A stretch of 17,545 bases of DNA from Gammaproteobacteria bacterium (GCA_029879605.1 JAOUQA010000009.1:1-17545); one strand, 5' to 3'; positions 6,729 through 15,137 are shown, counted from the first letter of the stretch. Numbers and translations are program-made. Notes: generated from the letters alone by a model not told the origin.

Positions 6729-8030
6729 CTAATCTTTTATCCGGTATTCGGCAGAACGGGCATGGGCAGTCAGCCCTTCCCCATGAGCCAGGGTCGATGC
6801 GGTTTTACCCAGTTCTGAAGCACCATCAGCGGAACAGTTAATCAGGCTGGAACGCTTCTGAAAATCATAAACACCCAGTGGCGATGAAAAACGCGCTGTT
6901 CGTGATGTCGGTAATACATGATTAGGCCCGGCACAATAATCACCCAGAGCCTCAGCTGTATAACGCCCCATAAAAATAGCACCTGCATGACGAATCTGTT
7001 TTGCTCGGTCCTCAGCATCATCCATAGACAATTCCAGATGCTCAGGTGCAATATAATTAGCAACTACAATGGCATCATCCATATCTTTTGCTGTAATTAA
7101 AACACCACGGTTATTCAATGATGTTTTAATAATCTCAGCCCGTGGCATTTCCTGCACCAGTTTATTGATACTGTTTTTTACATTCTCGATAAATTCCACA
7201 TCGGGGCTAACTAAAATCGACTGCGCATCTTCATCATGCTCTGCCTGTGAAAACAGATCCATGGCAATCCAGTCTGGATCGGTTTTTCCATCACAGACAA
7301 TGCAAATTTCTGATGGCCCGGCAATCATGTCGATACCGACGACCCCAAACACCATGCGCTTGGCAGTGGCAACATAAATATTACCCGGCCCTACTATCTT
7401 GTCTACCTGGGGTACCGTGTCTGTACCATAAGCCAGTGCGGCTACTGCCTGTGCACCACCAATAGCAAACACCCGATCCACGTTAGAAATTGCAGCTGCC
7501 GCTAACACCAGGTCATTCACTTCACCATCCGGTGTAGGTACTACCATGATTAACTCTGGCACACCGGCTACCTTGGCCGGAATGGCATTCATCAGAACCG
7601 AGGATGGATATGCGGCTTTTCCACCGGGCACATACAACCCAACCCGGTCCATTGCCGACACCTGCTGACCCAGCACTGTGCCATCTGCTTCGGTATAGGA
7701 CCAGGATTCCAGCGTCTGGTGTTCGGCATAAGCACGCACTCTCCCGGCAGCTGTTTCCAGTGCCTGTCTCTGTTCAGCTGGAATACGCTCCAGGGCCTGT
7801 TGTAATCGTTCACGGGAAATTTCCAGCTCAGCCATTGACTGAACACTGAGTCGATCAAACTTGTTGGTGTATTCAACAACCGCTACATCACCCCGACGTT
7901 TGACATTATTTAAGACCTCGTTAACGACACTGAACACCTGGTCATCGGATACGGAATCCCATGCCAGCAAAGTATCCAGCTGTAACCAGAACTGACTATC
8001 CTGGGTATTAAGCTGTTTAATATTAATCAT
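6729..8030 (-). CDS. hisD: Histidinol dehydrogenase
   Basis: Catalyses the last two steps of histidine biosynthesis: NAD-dependent, zinc-requiring oxidation of L-histidinol to histidinal and then to histidine in the cytosol. The 433 residues match the family. Visible features are YVPGGKAAYPSSVLM (133-147), the IVGPGNIYV segment (212-220), SQAEHD (261-266) with candidate zinc ligands Q262 and H265, the catalytic PEHLE (329-333), GDYCAGPNHVLPT (363-375) and AHARSAEYR near the C-terminus. ATG at 8030 overlaps the end of hisG by 8 bases (ATGATTAA), a sign of coupled translation. No hisC follows, unlike many hisGDC clusters. A terminator-like hairpin comes next. Confidence 0.98.
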   Translation of the reverse strand: MINIKQLNTQDSQFWLQLDTLLAWDSVSDDQVFSVVNEVLNNVKRRGDVAVVEYTNKFDRLSVQSMAELEISRERLQQALERIPAEQRQALETAAGRVRAYAEHQTLESWSYTEADGTVLGQQVSAMDRVGLYVPGGKAAYPSSVLMNAIPAKVAGVPELIMVVPTPDGEVNDLVLAAAAISNVDRVFAIGGAQAVAALAYGTDTVPQVDKIVGPGNIYVATAKRMVFGVVGIDMIAGPSEICIVCDGKTDPDWIAMDLFSQAEHDEDAQSILVSPDVEFIENVKNSINKLVQEMPRAEIIKTSLNNRGVLITAKDMDDAIVVANYIAPEHLELSMDDAEDRAKQIRHAGAIFMGRYTAEALGDYCAGPNHVLPTSRTARFSSPLGVYDFQKRSSLINCSADGASELGKTASTLAHGEGLTAHARSAEYRIKD

Positions 8031-8658
8031 GTTTAACAGCCCTGCTCATTTGATCAACAATGGATTGAATACGCTCGTGCCGGGTTTTTAAAGAGGCTCG
8101 ATTAACAATTAAACGTGAAGATACATCTGCAATATGATCAATGGGTTTCAGACCATTAGCTTTCAGGGTATTGCCGGTATCCACCACGTCAACAATCAAA
8201 TCAGACAAACCAACAATGGGACCCAGTTCCATCGAACCATAGAGCTTTATCACTTCAACCTGCTTACCCTGCTCGGCAAAATACTGGCGTGCCACATTGA
8301 CAAATTTGGTAGCCACTTTTAAACGCCCTTCAGCTGGCTGATAGTCATTTAAACCTGCCGTCATTAATTTACACCTGGCAATATTCAGATCAACCAGTTC
8401 GTACAGACCATCACCACCATGTTCCATTAACACATCTTTACCCGCAACACCCAGGTCAGCAGCACCATACTGTACATAGGTAGGTACATCAGTAGCACGA
8501 ATAATTACCAGTTTTACATCTTCATGATTAGTATCAAGAATCAGTTTACGACTGGTTTCGGGATCATCAACCGGTGTAATACCGGCTGCTTCCAGCAGGG
8601 GCAATGTTTCTTTAAATATTCGTCCCTTGGACAGTGCGATAGTAATAACATTATTCAT
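8023..8658 (-). CDS. hisG: ATP phosphoribosyltransferase, short form
   Basis: First enzyme of histidine biosynthesis, joining ATP and PRPP to give phosphoribosyl-ATP. At 211 residues it is the short (HisG_S) form, which lacks the C-terminal histidine-binding domain of the roughly 300-residue form. Members of this class work with the HisS-like regulatory subunit HisZ, which is not in this window. Recognisable segments are IALSKGRIFKETLPLLEAAG (7-26), RATDVPTYVQYGAADLGVAG (54-73) and the PRPP-binding region DLIVDVVDTGNTLKANGL (about 153-170). Start at 8658 lies 20 bp after the murA stop, with GAG about 6 bases upstream. Confidence 0.97.
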   Translation of the reverse strand: MNNVITIALSKGRIFKETLPLLEAAGITPVDDPETSRKLILDTNHEDVKLVIIRATDVPTYVQYGAADLGVAGKDVLMEHGGDGLYELVDLNIARCKLMTAGLNDYQPAEGRLKVATKFVNVARQYFAEQGKQVEVIKLYGSMELGPIVGLSDLIVDVVDTGNTLKANGLKPIDHIADVSSRLIVNRASLKTRHERIQSIVDQMSRAVKHD

Positions 8659-8678
8659 AGTGAACTCGGTATAATTTT

Positions 8679-9938
8679 CTAATCAGGTATACGCCGGATT
8701 TTTGCACCTAACTGGGACAGTTTCTCTTCAATCAATTCATAGCCACGATCGATATGATAAATGCGTTGCACTTCAGTTTCACCCTTTGCAACCAGGCCGG
8801 CCAGGATAAGACTGGCAGATGCACGTAAATCCGTTGCCATCACGGGCGCACCGTTCAAACTTTCAACTCCTCGCACAATAGCCGTGTTACCTTCAACTTC
8901 AATTTCTGCACCCATACGCTGCATTTCCTGGACATGCATATAACGATTTTCAAAAATCGTTTCTACAATGGTACCCGTGCCTTCAGCCACAGCATTTAAA
9001 GCTGAAAACTGTGCCTGCATATCCGTGGGAAATCCTGGATAAGGTGCAGTACGAATATTTACTGATTTAGGGCGTTTGCCTTTCATATCCAGCTCAATCC
9101 AGTCTTCACCCTGGGTAATTTCGGCACCGCTTTCAGTTAACTTGTCGAGTACCGCATCCAGCAAGGAAGGATCTGTATCCTTGAGTTTTACCCGGCCACC
9201 GGTAATTGCCGCTGCCACCAGGAAGGTGCCCGTTTCGATACGGTCGGGAACAACTTTATAACGGGTACCAGTCAGTGTTTCGACACCCTCAATCGTAATT
9301 GTATCTGTGCCAGCGCCTGAGATCTTGCCACCCATGGCATTAATAAAATTGGCCAGGTCAGTGACTTCCGGTTCACGGGCAGCATTTTCCAGGATAGTCG
9401 TACCATCTGCCAGGGCGGCTGCCATCATCAGGTTTTCAGTACCGGTCACGGTCACCATATCGAGCACAATCCGTGCACCTTTTAACCTGTCTGCTCGGGC
9501 GATGATATATCCATTTTTAACTTCAACTTCAGCACCCATATCCTGCAGCCCCTTGATATGCAGGTTAACCGGCCGTGAACCAATAGCACAACCACCGGGC
9601 AGGGAAACTTCAGCATAACCATAACGAGCAACCAGCGGACCTAACACCAGTATTGAAGAACGCATTGTTCGTACCAGGTCATAAGGCGCAACCTGGGACT
9701 CTATCGTGGATGTATCGATTTCAACACTCATGGTTTCATCAAGCACCACGGTCACACCCATGCTACCCAGCAGGGCGACAGTGGTTGTGACATCCTGAAG
9801 ATGAGGCACATTTTCTACAATCGCAGGGCCATCTGCCAGTAAGGTCGCAGCCATAATAGGCAAGACGGCATTTTTTGCACCTGAAATACGTATTTCACCA
9901 TGCAGCGGGGTCCCCCCCTGGATCAATAATTTATTCAT
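8679..9938 (-). CDS. murA: UDP-N-acetylglucosamine 1-carboxyvinyltransferase
   Basis: First committed step of peptidoglycan synthesis: transfers enolpyruvate from PEP to UDP-GlcNAc in the cytosol. It is also the target of fosfomycin. The 419 residues equal the usual length. K22 in SGAKNA (19-24), the catalytic and fosfomycin-reactive cysteine C117 in LPGGCAIGSRP (113-123), and D306 in FPTDMQ (303-308) are all present, so the enzyme should be active and fosfomycin-sensitive at this residue. The start at 9938 has a weak ribosome-binding site, but the N-terminus MNKLLIQGG is canonical. murA-hisG-hisD order is common in Gammaproteobacteria. Confidence 0.98.
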   Translation of the reverse strand: MNKLLIQGGTPLHGEIRISGAKNAVLPIMAATLLADGPAIVENVPHLQDVTTTVALLGSMGVTVVLDETMSVEIDTSTIESQVAPYDLVRTMRSSILVLGPLVARYGYAEVSLPGGCAIGSRPVNLHIKGLQDMGAEVEVKNGYIIARADRLKGARIVLDMVTVTGTENLMMAAALADGTTILENAAREPEVTDLANFINAMGGKISGAGTDTITIEGVETLTGTRYKVVPDRIETGTFLVAAAITGGRVKLKDTDPSLLDAVLDKLTESGAEITQGEDWIELDMKGKRPKSVNIRTAPYPGFPTDMQAQFSALNAVAEGTGTIVETIFENRYMHVQEMQRMGAEIEVEGNTAIVRGVESLNGAPVMATDLRASASLILAGLVAKGETEVQRIYHIDRGYELIEEKLSQLGAKIRRIPD

Positions 9939-10162
9939 TCAATACTACTTATCGTTAAATTTATGAGTAAAACCTGGCTCAGATGGATTTTTAGCCCTGA
10001 GAAACCAGTCTTATTCGGGGACGTAATGATACTTGATTTGCAACCCTTTTTGCTGAGCAATTTGCATCTACAGACAGAAATTGGCCAGACTGTAGTGCTA
10101 ACGGCCGGGGATGAAATAAATTGTGTTGAATTTCAACCCCGTATTACCGTTATGAAGACACA
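9939..10162. other. mlaC-murA spacer lacking the usual mlaB and ibaG genes
   Basis: Many gammaproteobacteria carry mlaB (STAS domain) and ibaG (BolA family) between mlaC and murA. All three minus-strand frames here contain stops or give nothing resembling either family. A 67-codon frame lies on the + strand (9963-10166) with no ribosome-binding site, uneven codon use and no recognisable family, and I do not call it a gene. The spacer may hold the murA promoter, but I see no clear -35/-10 pair. Confidence 0.5.
10106..10141 (-). terminator. mlaC: Inverted repeat after mlaC, possible terminator or mRNA stability hairpin
   Basis: Arms at 10106-10116 and 10131-10141 pair over 11 bases with one mismatch and a 14-base loop, 22 bases after the mlaC stop codon on the minus strand. 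The outer five pairs are G-C rich. There is no T-run after it, so a classic intrinsic terminator is doubtful. A shorter hairpin (GTTGAA/TTCAAC, 10125-10137) competes with it. Confidence 0.35.
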
Positions 10163-10771
10163 TTAGCTCGTTGTTTTCTTATATTTATCATTCATGCGTT
10201 CGATTAAACCATTGATGCCCACTTCCCTGATTTCAGCATTAAAGCTGTTGCGATAGTTAGTCACCAGGCTAATGCCATCAATTTTAATATCAAAAACCTT
10301 CCAGGTATCATTCTTAATACGCAGACGATAATCAATCGGAATTGCGGGACCCGAATCCTGTTTGATCTGGGTTTTAATCATCACAATCTTTTGGCCTGCC
10401 TCAGGCGTGTATGGCAGGTATTCAATTTGCTGACCACTGTATTCCGTTAATGACTTGCTATAGGTACGAATTAACATGGTTTTAAAGACAGAGGTAAACT
10501 TTTCCCGCTGTTCTTCATTGGCGCTTTTCCAGTGTTTACCCAGGGCCAGCTGACTCATAGCTTTAAAATCCAGGTGAGGCAGAATAATTTCATCTACCAG
10601 GGTATAAATCTGGTCAGGATCTTTTTTATAAACCTCTTTATTCTTTTCCAGTGTTGTAAGCACCTGGTCCGAAGTTTTTTTAACCAGCTCATCAGGCCCC
10701 ATGACTGCGGCGTTCAATTGCACTGAAAAAACGAACAACAAAGTGGCTACAAACGATATGAATTTATTCAT
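10163..10771 (-). CDS. mlaC: Periplasmic phospholipid-binding protein MlaC (Ttg2D family)
   Basis: Soluble periplasmic lipid chaperone that exchanges phospholipid between the outer-membrane MlaA complex and the inner-membrane MlaFEDB transporter, keeping the outer leaflet asymmetric. The ATG at 10771 is chosen over an earlier in-frame one because a strong AGGAGGG lies just upstream and it opens a clean signal peptide (MNKFISFVATLLFVFSVQLNA). The 202 residues carry typical MlaC segments: ILPHLDFKAMSQLALGKHWK (about 58-77), EQREKFTSVFKTMLIRTYSK and WKVFDIKIDGISLVTNYRNSF. Normally it follows mlaF, mlaE and mlaD. None of them is here, nor is mlaB after it, so the rest of the system must lie elsewhere. 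The preceding gene is the 203-aa DUF72-like one, 147 bp upstream. Confidence 0.93.
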   Translation of the reverse strand: MNKFISFVATLLFVFSVQLNAAVMGPDELVKKTSDQVLTTLEKNKEVYKKDPDQIYTLVDEIILPHLDFKAMSQLALGKHWKSANEEQREKFTSVFKTMLIRTYSKSLTEYSGQQIEYLPYTPEAGQKIVMIKTQIKQDSGPAIPIDYRLRIKNDTWKVFDIKIDGISLVTNYRNSFNAEIREVGINGLIERMNDKYKKTTS

Positions 10772-10918
10772 GATCCCTCCTGTGCTCTGGAGTAAAGAAA
10801 TCAACCGGTCACCTGCTCCAGCACACGAGCAGACAGGGTAATATACGTTAACTCTGGTTATTGTATTGTTTCAGTGGGATTTGTCACCTATCCAGCTCAC
10901 ATTAATCCAGCCTGTTTA

Positions 10919-11530
10919 TCATAGACCCAGTAATTCAATAAGAGTTTTAAAATCAAGCAAAGTCTGAATATCCGGCTCCGCATCTAAAATCAACACCGCT
11001 TCCAGGTCAGCATTACTATCTGCAAAAGATTCCAGCCATGACCGCTGCACTCGCAAATCCGTATTGGTTAATGACAGGCCAGCAATACCTGACTGCCCCT
11101 GAGCTTCAGGGGTCCATATTTGCTGGTTTATATCGTCCGCTGACAGGTAATAAACGGGCAACTGAGTGGACAGGGCCAAATCCCGGCTCATAATAATCGC
11201 CCCCAGGTTTGAACCCAACGCCTGGCATTGTTGTAAATAATACTGTTGATCCTCACCCTCCGCTGTATCAAACGGCCATTCAAGATAAAATCGAAACGAG
11301 GCAGCCACATCATCACACCAGTCTTTGCTCGCAAACCCCCTGTTAGCCTGCCATTCACCGGCAGGTACCAGTACGGCTGAAAATTCGTTGGCATAAAATC
11401 CCAGCTGCCAGTCTTCCGGCAAATCCTCGGGATAAAAGCTATCCAGCCACGATACATGACGCCAGCCACGGGCAGCCAGCCTGAGACCAGAAGAGGATTG
11501 TTCAGCCTTATCAGCAGAATCGTGTATCAT
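10919..11530 (-). CDS. DUF72-like (YecE-type) protein, short and divergent
   Basis: Uncharacterised. The N-terminal third (LRLAARGWRHVSW then FYPEDLPEDW at 32-41 and YANEF at 46-50) matches the opening of the DUF72/YecE TIM-barrel family, where the pattern is GTSGW...FYP..LP...L.YYA..F. The segment FRFYLEWP fits the following strand. At 203 residues it is shorter than the usual 230-280, and the typical VEINSTFY after the third element has become AVLVPAGEW, so the active-site region is altered. ATG at 11530 is the only plausible in-frame start, with a weak ribosome-binding site. It diverges from the exchanger gene with only 31 bp between starts. The biochemical role of DUF72 proteins is not settled, and assignment rests on one region. 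Confidence 0.6.
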   Translation of the reverse strand: MIHDSADKAEQSSSGLRLAARGWRHVSWLDSFYPEDLPEDWQLGFYANEFSAVLVPAGEWQANRGFASKDWCDDVAASFRFYLEWPFDTAEGEDQQYYLQQCQALGSNLGAIIMSRDLALSTQLPVYYLSADDINQQIWTPEAQGQSGIAGLSLTNTDLRVQRSWLESFADSNADLEAVLILDAEPDIQTLLDFKTLIELLGL

Positions 11531-11561
11531 TGCGCGCTAAATAATTAGAGTAATAATAATT

Positions 11562-12542
11562 GTGACTATTCTAATCGATATTCTGGCCGTACTGGGTGGA
11601 TTTGGCCTGTTAATCTGGAGTGCGGATCAATTTGTTACCGGCGCTTCCGCCACTGCCCGTAACCTGGGCGTGTCGCCATTAATTATTGGCCTGACCATTG
11701 TCGGTTTTGGCACCTCGGCACCGGAAATGCTGGTCTCAGCCTTTGCTGCAGCCGATGGCAACCCGGGCTTATCAGTCGGCAATGCACTGGGATCGAATAT
11801 TGCCAATATTACCCTGATACTGGGCACCACAGCCCTGTTTTATCCTTTGAGCGTCCATTCAGGTATCCTGAAACGGGAATATCCCCTGCTTATCATTTCG
11901 ACCCTGATTGTTTCATTGCTGGTTTATTTTGATAACCACCTGGGACAACTGGATGGACTGCTGATGGTCACAGCCCTGTTATGCATTATGTTCTGGATGG
12001 TACATGTGACAATTAAAAATCGTGACCATGATCCACTGGAAATCGAATTTGACCATGAAATCCCTGCCAACCTGACTATGTTTCAGGCACTGAAATTACT
12101 CATTGTCGGCATGGTGGTTCTGCTGGCCAGCTCCAAACTGCTGGTCTGGGGTGCAATAAATATTGCAGTATTCTTTAATGTCAGTGACCTGATTATCGGC
12201 CTCACCATCGTCGCCATTGGCACCAGCCTGCCGGAACTGGCAGCTTCCATTGTCAGTGCCAGGAAAAATGAACATGATATTGCCATTGGTAACGTGATTG
12301 GCTCCAATATGTTCAATACACTGGGCGTTATGGGTATCCCCGGCCTGATTGCCCCCGGCCTCTTACCCGATGGCGTTCTCAGCCGTGATTTACCTGTGAT
12401 CATTATTCTGACACTATTACTATTCATTATGGCCTCAGGTATGAGGGGTAAAGGCAGAATAACTCGAACTGAAGGTGGTATTTTACTGTCCATATTTATT
12501 GCCTATGAAGTAATGCTATTTTTTGAAGCTACCGCTGGATAA
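11562..12542 (+). CDS. yrbG: YrbG/CaxA-type inner-membrane Na+/Ca2+ exchanger-like protein
   Basis: Predicted cation antiporter of the CaCA superfamily. The 326 residues form about ten hydrophobic helices in two inverted halves, each with the ion-binding alpha-repeat: GFGTSAPE (48-55) with GNALGSNIAN (73-82), and AIGTSLPE (218-225) with GNVIGSNMFN. Both acidic residues are present. Translation starts at GTG (11562), with only a weak AGAG upstream, and no ATG would give a full first helix. It leads the + strand run ending in lptB and is 9 bp from kdsD, the same order as in E. coli (yrbG-kdsD-kdsC-lptC-lptA-lptB). The physiological ion is not proven for this group. Confidence 0.93.
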   Translation: MTILIDILAVLGGFGLLIWSADQFVTGASATARNLGVSPLIIGLTIVGFGTSAPEMLVSAFAAADGNPGLSVGNALGSNIANITLILGTTALFYPLSVHSGILKREYPLLIISTLIVSLLVYFDNHLGQLDGLLMVTALLCIMFWMVHVTIKNRDHDPLEIEFDHEIPANLTMFQALKLLIVGMVVLLASSKLLVWGAINIAVFFNVSDLIIGLTIVAIGTSLPELAASIVSARKNEHDIAIGNVIGSNMFNTLGVMGIPGLIAPGLLPDGVLSRDLPVIIILTLLLFIMASGMRGKGRITRTEGGILLSIFIAYEVMLFFEATAG

Positions 12543-12551
12543 TAACCAATA

Positions 12552-13523
12552 ATGAATAATGACGATTTAAAAAAACTGGGCCTGGCAGTTATCGAAACGG
12601 AACAGAATGCCATTGAAGCTCTGAAACCCCGTATTAATGATGATTTTGTACAGGCCTGCCAGTTGCTGTTGAACTGTGAAGGCCGTATTGTTGTTACCGG
12701 TATGGGCAAGTCTGGACATATCGGCAGTAAGATTGCCGCCACCCTGGCCAGTACTGGCTCCCCCGCCTTCTTTGTTCACCCCGGTGAAGCCAGTCATGGT
12801 GACCTGGGCATGATTACCAGCAAAGACGTGGTACTGGCATTATCTAATTCCGGTGAAACGGCCGAATTACTCACCATCATCCCCATTATCAAACGCCTGG
12901 GCGCTCCCCTGATCAGCATGACCGGTAATGCCCGATCTTCACTGGCACAGGAAGCAAATATCAACCTGGATGTACAGGTTGAAAAAGAAGCCTGCCCACT
13001 TGGGCTGGCGCCCACGTCCAGCACCACGGTAACCCTGGTCATGGGTGACGCACTGGCCGTCGCCTGCCTGGAAGCCAGGGGCTTCACCGCCGAAGATTTT
13101 GCCCTGTCTCACCCCGGTGGCAGCCTGGGCCGTCGCCTGTTATTGCATGTGGCTGACATTATGCACCGAGGTGATGACATCCCTCAGGTTAACGAAAATG
13201 CCAGCCTGCGTGATGCCCTGCTGGAAATGACACGCAAAAAACTGGGCATGACCGCCATAGTTGACAGTGATAACAAACTACTTGGTATTTTTACCGATGG
13301 CGACCTGCGTCGAACACTGGATAAAAACATTGATGTTCACAGTGCAGGCATCAGTGATGTTATGACCAGGAACTGCAAAACGGTAAAACAGAATATACTG
13401 GCAGCAGAGGCTTTAAACATCATGGAAGAGAAAAAAATTAATGCCATTGTTGTTGTTGATGACAACAATAGATTAACGGGTGCAATCAACATGCACGACT
13501 TATTACGTGCTGGAGTGGTGTAA
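12552..13523 (+). CDS. kdsD: D-arabinose 5-phosphate isomerase
   Basis: Converts ribulose 5-phosphate to arabinose 5-phosphate, the first step towards Kdo for the LPS inner core. The 323 residues contain a SIS (sugar isomerase) domain at about 40-180, with TGMGKSGHIG (49-58), HPGEASHGDLG (76-86) and SNSGET (98-103). H187 lies in SHPGGSLGRR. Two CBS domains follow (about 203-257 and 268-323). Length and layout match KdsD/GutQ, and the position next to kdsC supports KdsD. It starts 9 bp after the exchanger gene and ends 5 bp before kdsC, so one transcript is likely. The CBS pair suggests a nucleotide or sugar regulator. Confidence 0.97.
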   Translation: MNNDDLKKLGLAVIETEQNAIEALKPRINDDFVQACQLLLNCEGRIVVTGMGKSGHIGSKIAATLASTGSPAFFVHPGEASHGDLGMITSKDVVLALSNSGETAELLTIIPIIKRLGAPLISMTGNARSSLAQEANINLDVQVEKEACPLGLAPTSSTTVTLVMGDALAVACLEARGFTAEDFALSHPGGSLGRRLLLHVADIMHRGDDIPQVNENASLRDALLEMTRKKLGMTAIVDSDNKLLGIFTDGDLRRTLDKNIDVHSAGISDVMTRNCKTVKQNILAAEALNIMEEKKINAIVVVDDNNRLTGAINMHDLLRAGVV

Positions 13524-13528
13524 CAATC

Positions 13529-14053
13529 ATGCAGGATATTCTAGAAAAAGCAGCAAACATTAAGCTGGTTATATTTGATATTGATGGCGTACTGACCGAT
13601 GGTTCGTTATTTATTGGCGATGGCGGAGAAGAGTATAAAGCTTTCAACTCCAAAGATGGCCATGGCTTACGCATGTTACAAAATGGCGGTATTGATATCG
13701 CCATCATCACGGGAAGAGTGTCTAACGTGGTTGAATACCGCGTCAAAGAACTGGGTATCAAGTATGTATACCAGGGCAAACGTGAAAAACTACCTGCGTT
13801 TGAAGAGTTACTGGAACAGGTGAAACTGAAACCGGAAGAGATTGCCTATGTTGGTGATGACGTGGTTGATCTACCAGTCATGTGCCGAGTCGGACTGGCA
13901 ATCTGTGTTCAGGATGGTCATCCTTATGTCAAAAAACATGCTCACTGGATTACGGAACACGGCGGTGGTCGTGGCGCGGGTCGTGATGTCTGCGAACTAA
14001 TTCTTGAAGCCCATGGCAAACTCGACACTATGCTGCGTGAGTACACGCTCTAA
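13529..14053 (+). CDS. kdsC: 3-deoxy-D-manno-octulosonate 8-phosphate phosphatase
   Basis: HAD-superfamily type C0 phosphatase that releases Kdo from Kdo-8-phosphate in the cytosol. The 174 residues, near the E. coli protein's length, carry the nucleophile motif IFDIDGVLTDG with D17 and D19 and the second motif IITGRVSN. Downstream come K130-region residues, YVGDDVVDLPVM with the metal-binding aspartates, and the conserved C-terminal GGGRGAGRDVCELI tail that closes over the neighbouring subunit's active site. All catalytic residues are intact. It lies 5 bp after kdsD and 12 bp before lptC. Confidence 0.97.
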   Translation: MQDILEKAANIKLVIFDIDGVLTDGSLFIGDGGEEYKAFNSKDGHGLRMLQNGGIDIAIITGRVSNVVEYRVKELGIKYVYQGKREKLPAFEELLEQVKLKPEEIAYVGDDVVDLPVMCRVGLAICVQDGHPYVKKHAHWITEHGGGRGAGRDVCELILEAHGKLDTMLREYTL

Positions 14054-14065
14054 CTACTATTTAAC

Positions 14066-14623
14066 ATGCGCACCACAACCAGCCTGATTATTATTCTTAT
14101 CCTCGCATTAGCTAGCTGGTGGTTAAAGGATTTCTGGCAGGAAACCCCTATTGTCAAAACCATAAAAAATGAACATTTTCCAGATTACTTTATGGAAAAC
14201 TTCACCATTACCAATATGAACAGGCAGGGAGAGCCTGACTATATTCTTTCTGCCAGTCGACTGGATCATTTCGCTGATGATGACAGTACAGAAATCATTA
14301 AGCCTCACATTATTTTCAAAGAAGAAGATGGTGACTGGTCCATATCAGCACAACGTGCCCGCATCCTAAAAAAAACCAATATCATTCACCTCTATGATGA
14401 GGTACAAATTATCCGCGTAGCATCAGTCGCACAACAACCACTAACAATTAAGACTGATTATTTAAAAGTTCAGCCCGATCACAAAATTGCCGAAACAGAC
14501 AGACTGGCATATATTAAAACCCAGCAACTTGAACTAAAAACAACAGGCATGATCTTTGATAACAACAAGGGCATACTTAAACTGTTATCTAATGTTAAGG
14601 GCAGCTATGACACAGGCCAGTAA
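14066..14623 (+). CDS. lptC: LPS export protein LptC
   Basis: Bitopic inner-membrane component of the Lpt bridge that receives LPS from LptB2FG and hands it to LptA. The 185 residues begin with one transmembrane anchor (about 5-22, SLIIILILALASWW). A periplasmic beta-jellyroll follows, with typical segments such as NEHFPDYFMENFTI (34-47) and the conserved LTIKTDYLKVQPD...AETDR stretch (about 131-150). The stop lies 17 bp inside lptA. LptC sequences diverge strongly, so the call depends on position and pattern more than on identity. Confidence 0.92.
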   Translation: MRTTTSLIIILILALASWWLKDFWQETPIVKTIKNEHFPDYFMENFTITNMNRQGEPDYILSASRLDHFADDDSTEIIKPHIIFKEEDGDWSISAQRARILKKTNIIHLYDEVQIIRVASVAQQPLTIKTDYLKVQPDHKIAETDRLAYIKTQQLELKTTGMIFDNNKGILKLLSNVKGSYDTGQ

Positions 14624-15137
14624 ATATTTTATTCTATTATTCTGCCTCTCAGCTCAAGTACAGGCGAAAACATCTGATGCCAATCAACCATTAAATATCA
14701 ATGCAGGTTTCGTCGAGATTCGTGAGCAGGAAGGCATTAGCATTTATAAAAACAAAGTTCATATTACCAGGGGCACAATGACTATACAGGGCGAATTAAT
14801 TTATGTTCATACTCAGAAAAACCAGGTACAGACGATTCGCATAGAAGGCAAGCCAGCTAAATTTAAACAGCTCAATGATAATAATGAAGAAATCAGCGCC
14901 CAGAGCCAGAAAATGGAATTTCAGGCCAGGGAAAACAAACTGATACTCAAAAAAAATGCAATACTGATACAGGGACAAAATAAATTTACCAGCGATCACA
15001 TTGTGTATGATACAAAACAGGATCTGGTTCAGGCAGGTGAGGCTGTTAAAAATAACGAAACATCGACTCCGGAGCGTATCACTATTACTATTCAACCTGA
15101 AAAAAAGCAAGAAACCGAACCGAATATTAAAAAATGA
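14607..15137 (+). CDS. lptA: LPS transport periplasmic protein LptA
   Basis: Periplasmic beta-jellyroll protein that polymerises into the bridge between LptC and LptD. The ATG at 14607 is chosen rather than the longer frame at 14556, because AAGG lies upstream and it opens a signal peptide (MTQASKYFILLFCLSAQVQA). The 176-residue protein has the OstA-like repeats of beta-strands, from the QPLNINAGFVEI region to KFTSDHIVYDT. Its C-terminal tail is Lys/Glu-rich. It overlaps lptC by 17 bp and lptB by 4 bp (ATGA at 15134-15137), a tightly coupled arrangement. Confidence 0.95.
   Translation: MTQASKYFILLFCLSAQVQAKTSDANQPLNINAGFVEIREQEGISIYKNKVHITRGTMTIQGELIYVHTQKNQVQTIRIEGKPAKFKQLNDNNEEISAQSQKMEFQARENKLILKKNAILIQGQNKFTSDHIVYDTKQDLVQAGEAVKNNETSTPERITITIQPEKKQETEPNIKK

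Noticed and set aside
7069..7377. 102-codon + strand frame inside hisD
   Set aside because: Antisense shadow of a well-conserved hisD; no independent coding evidence. The same applies to the long + frames inside murA and the minus frames inside yrbG and kdsD.
9963..10166. 67-codon + strand frame between murA and mlaC
   Set aside because: No ribosome-binding site, rare codons, no family, and its end overlaps the mlaC stop on the other strand. Kept only as a note in the spacer entry.
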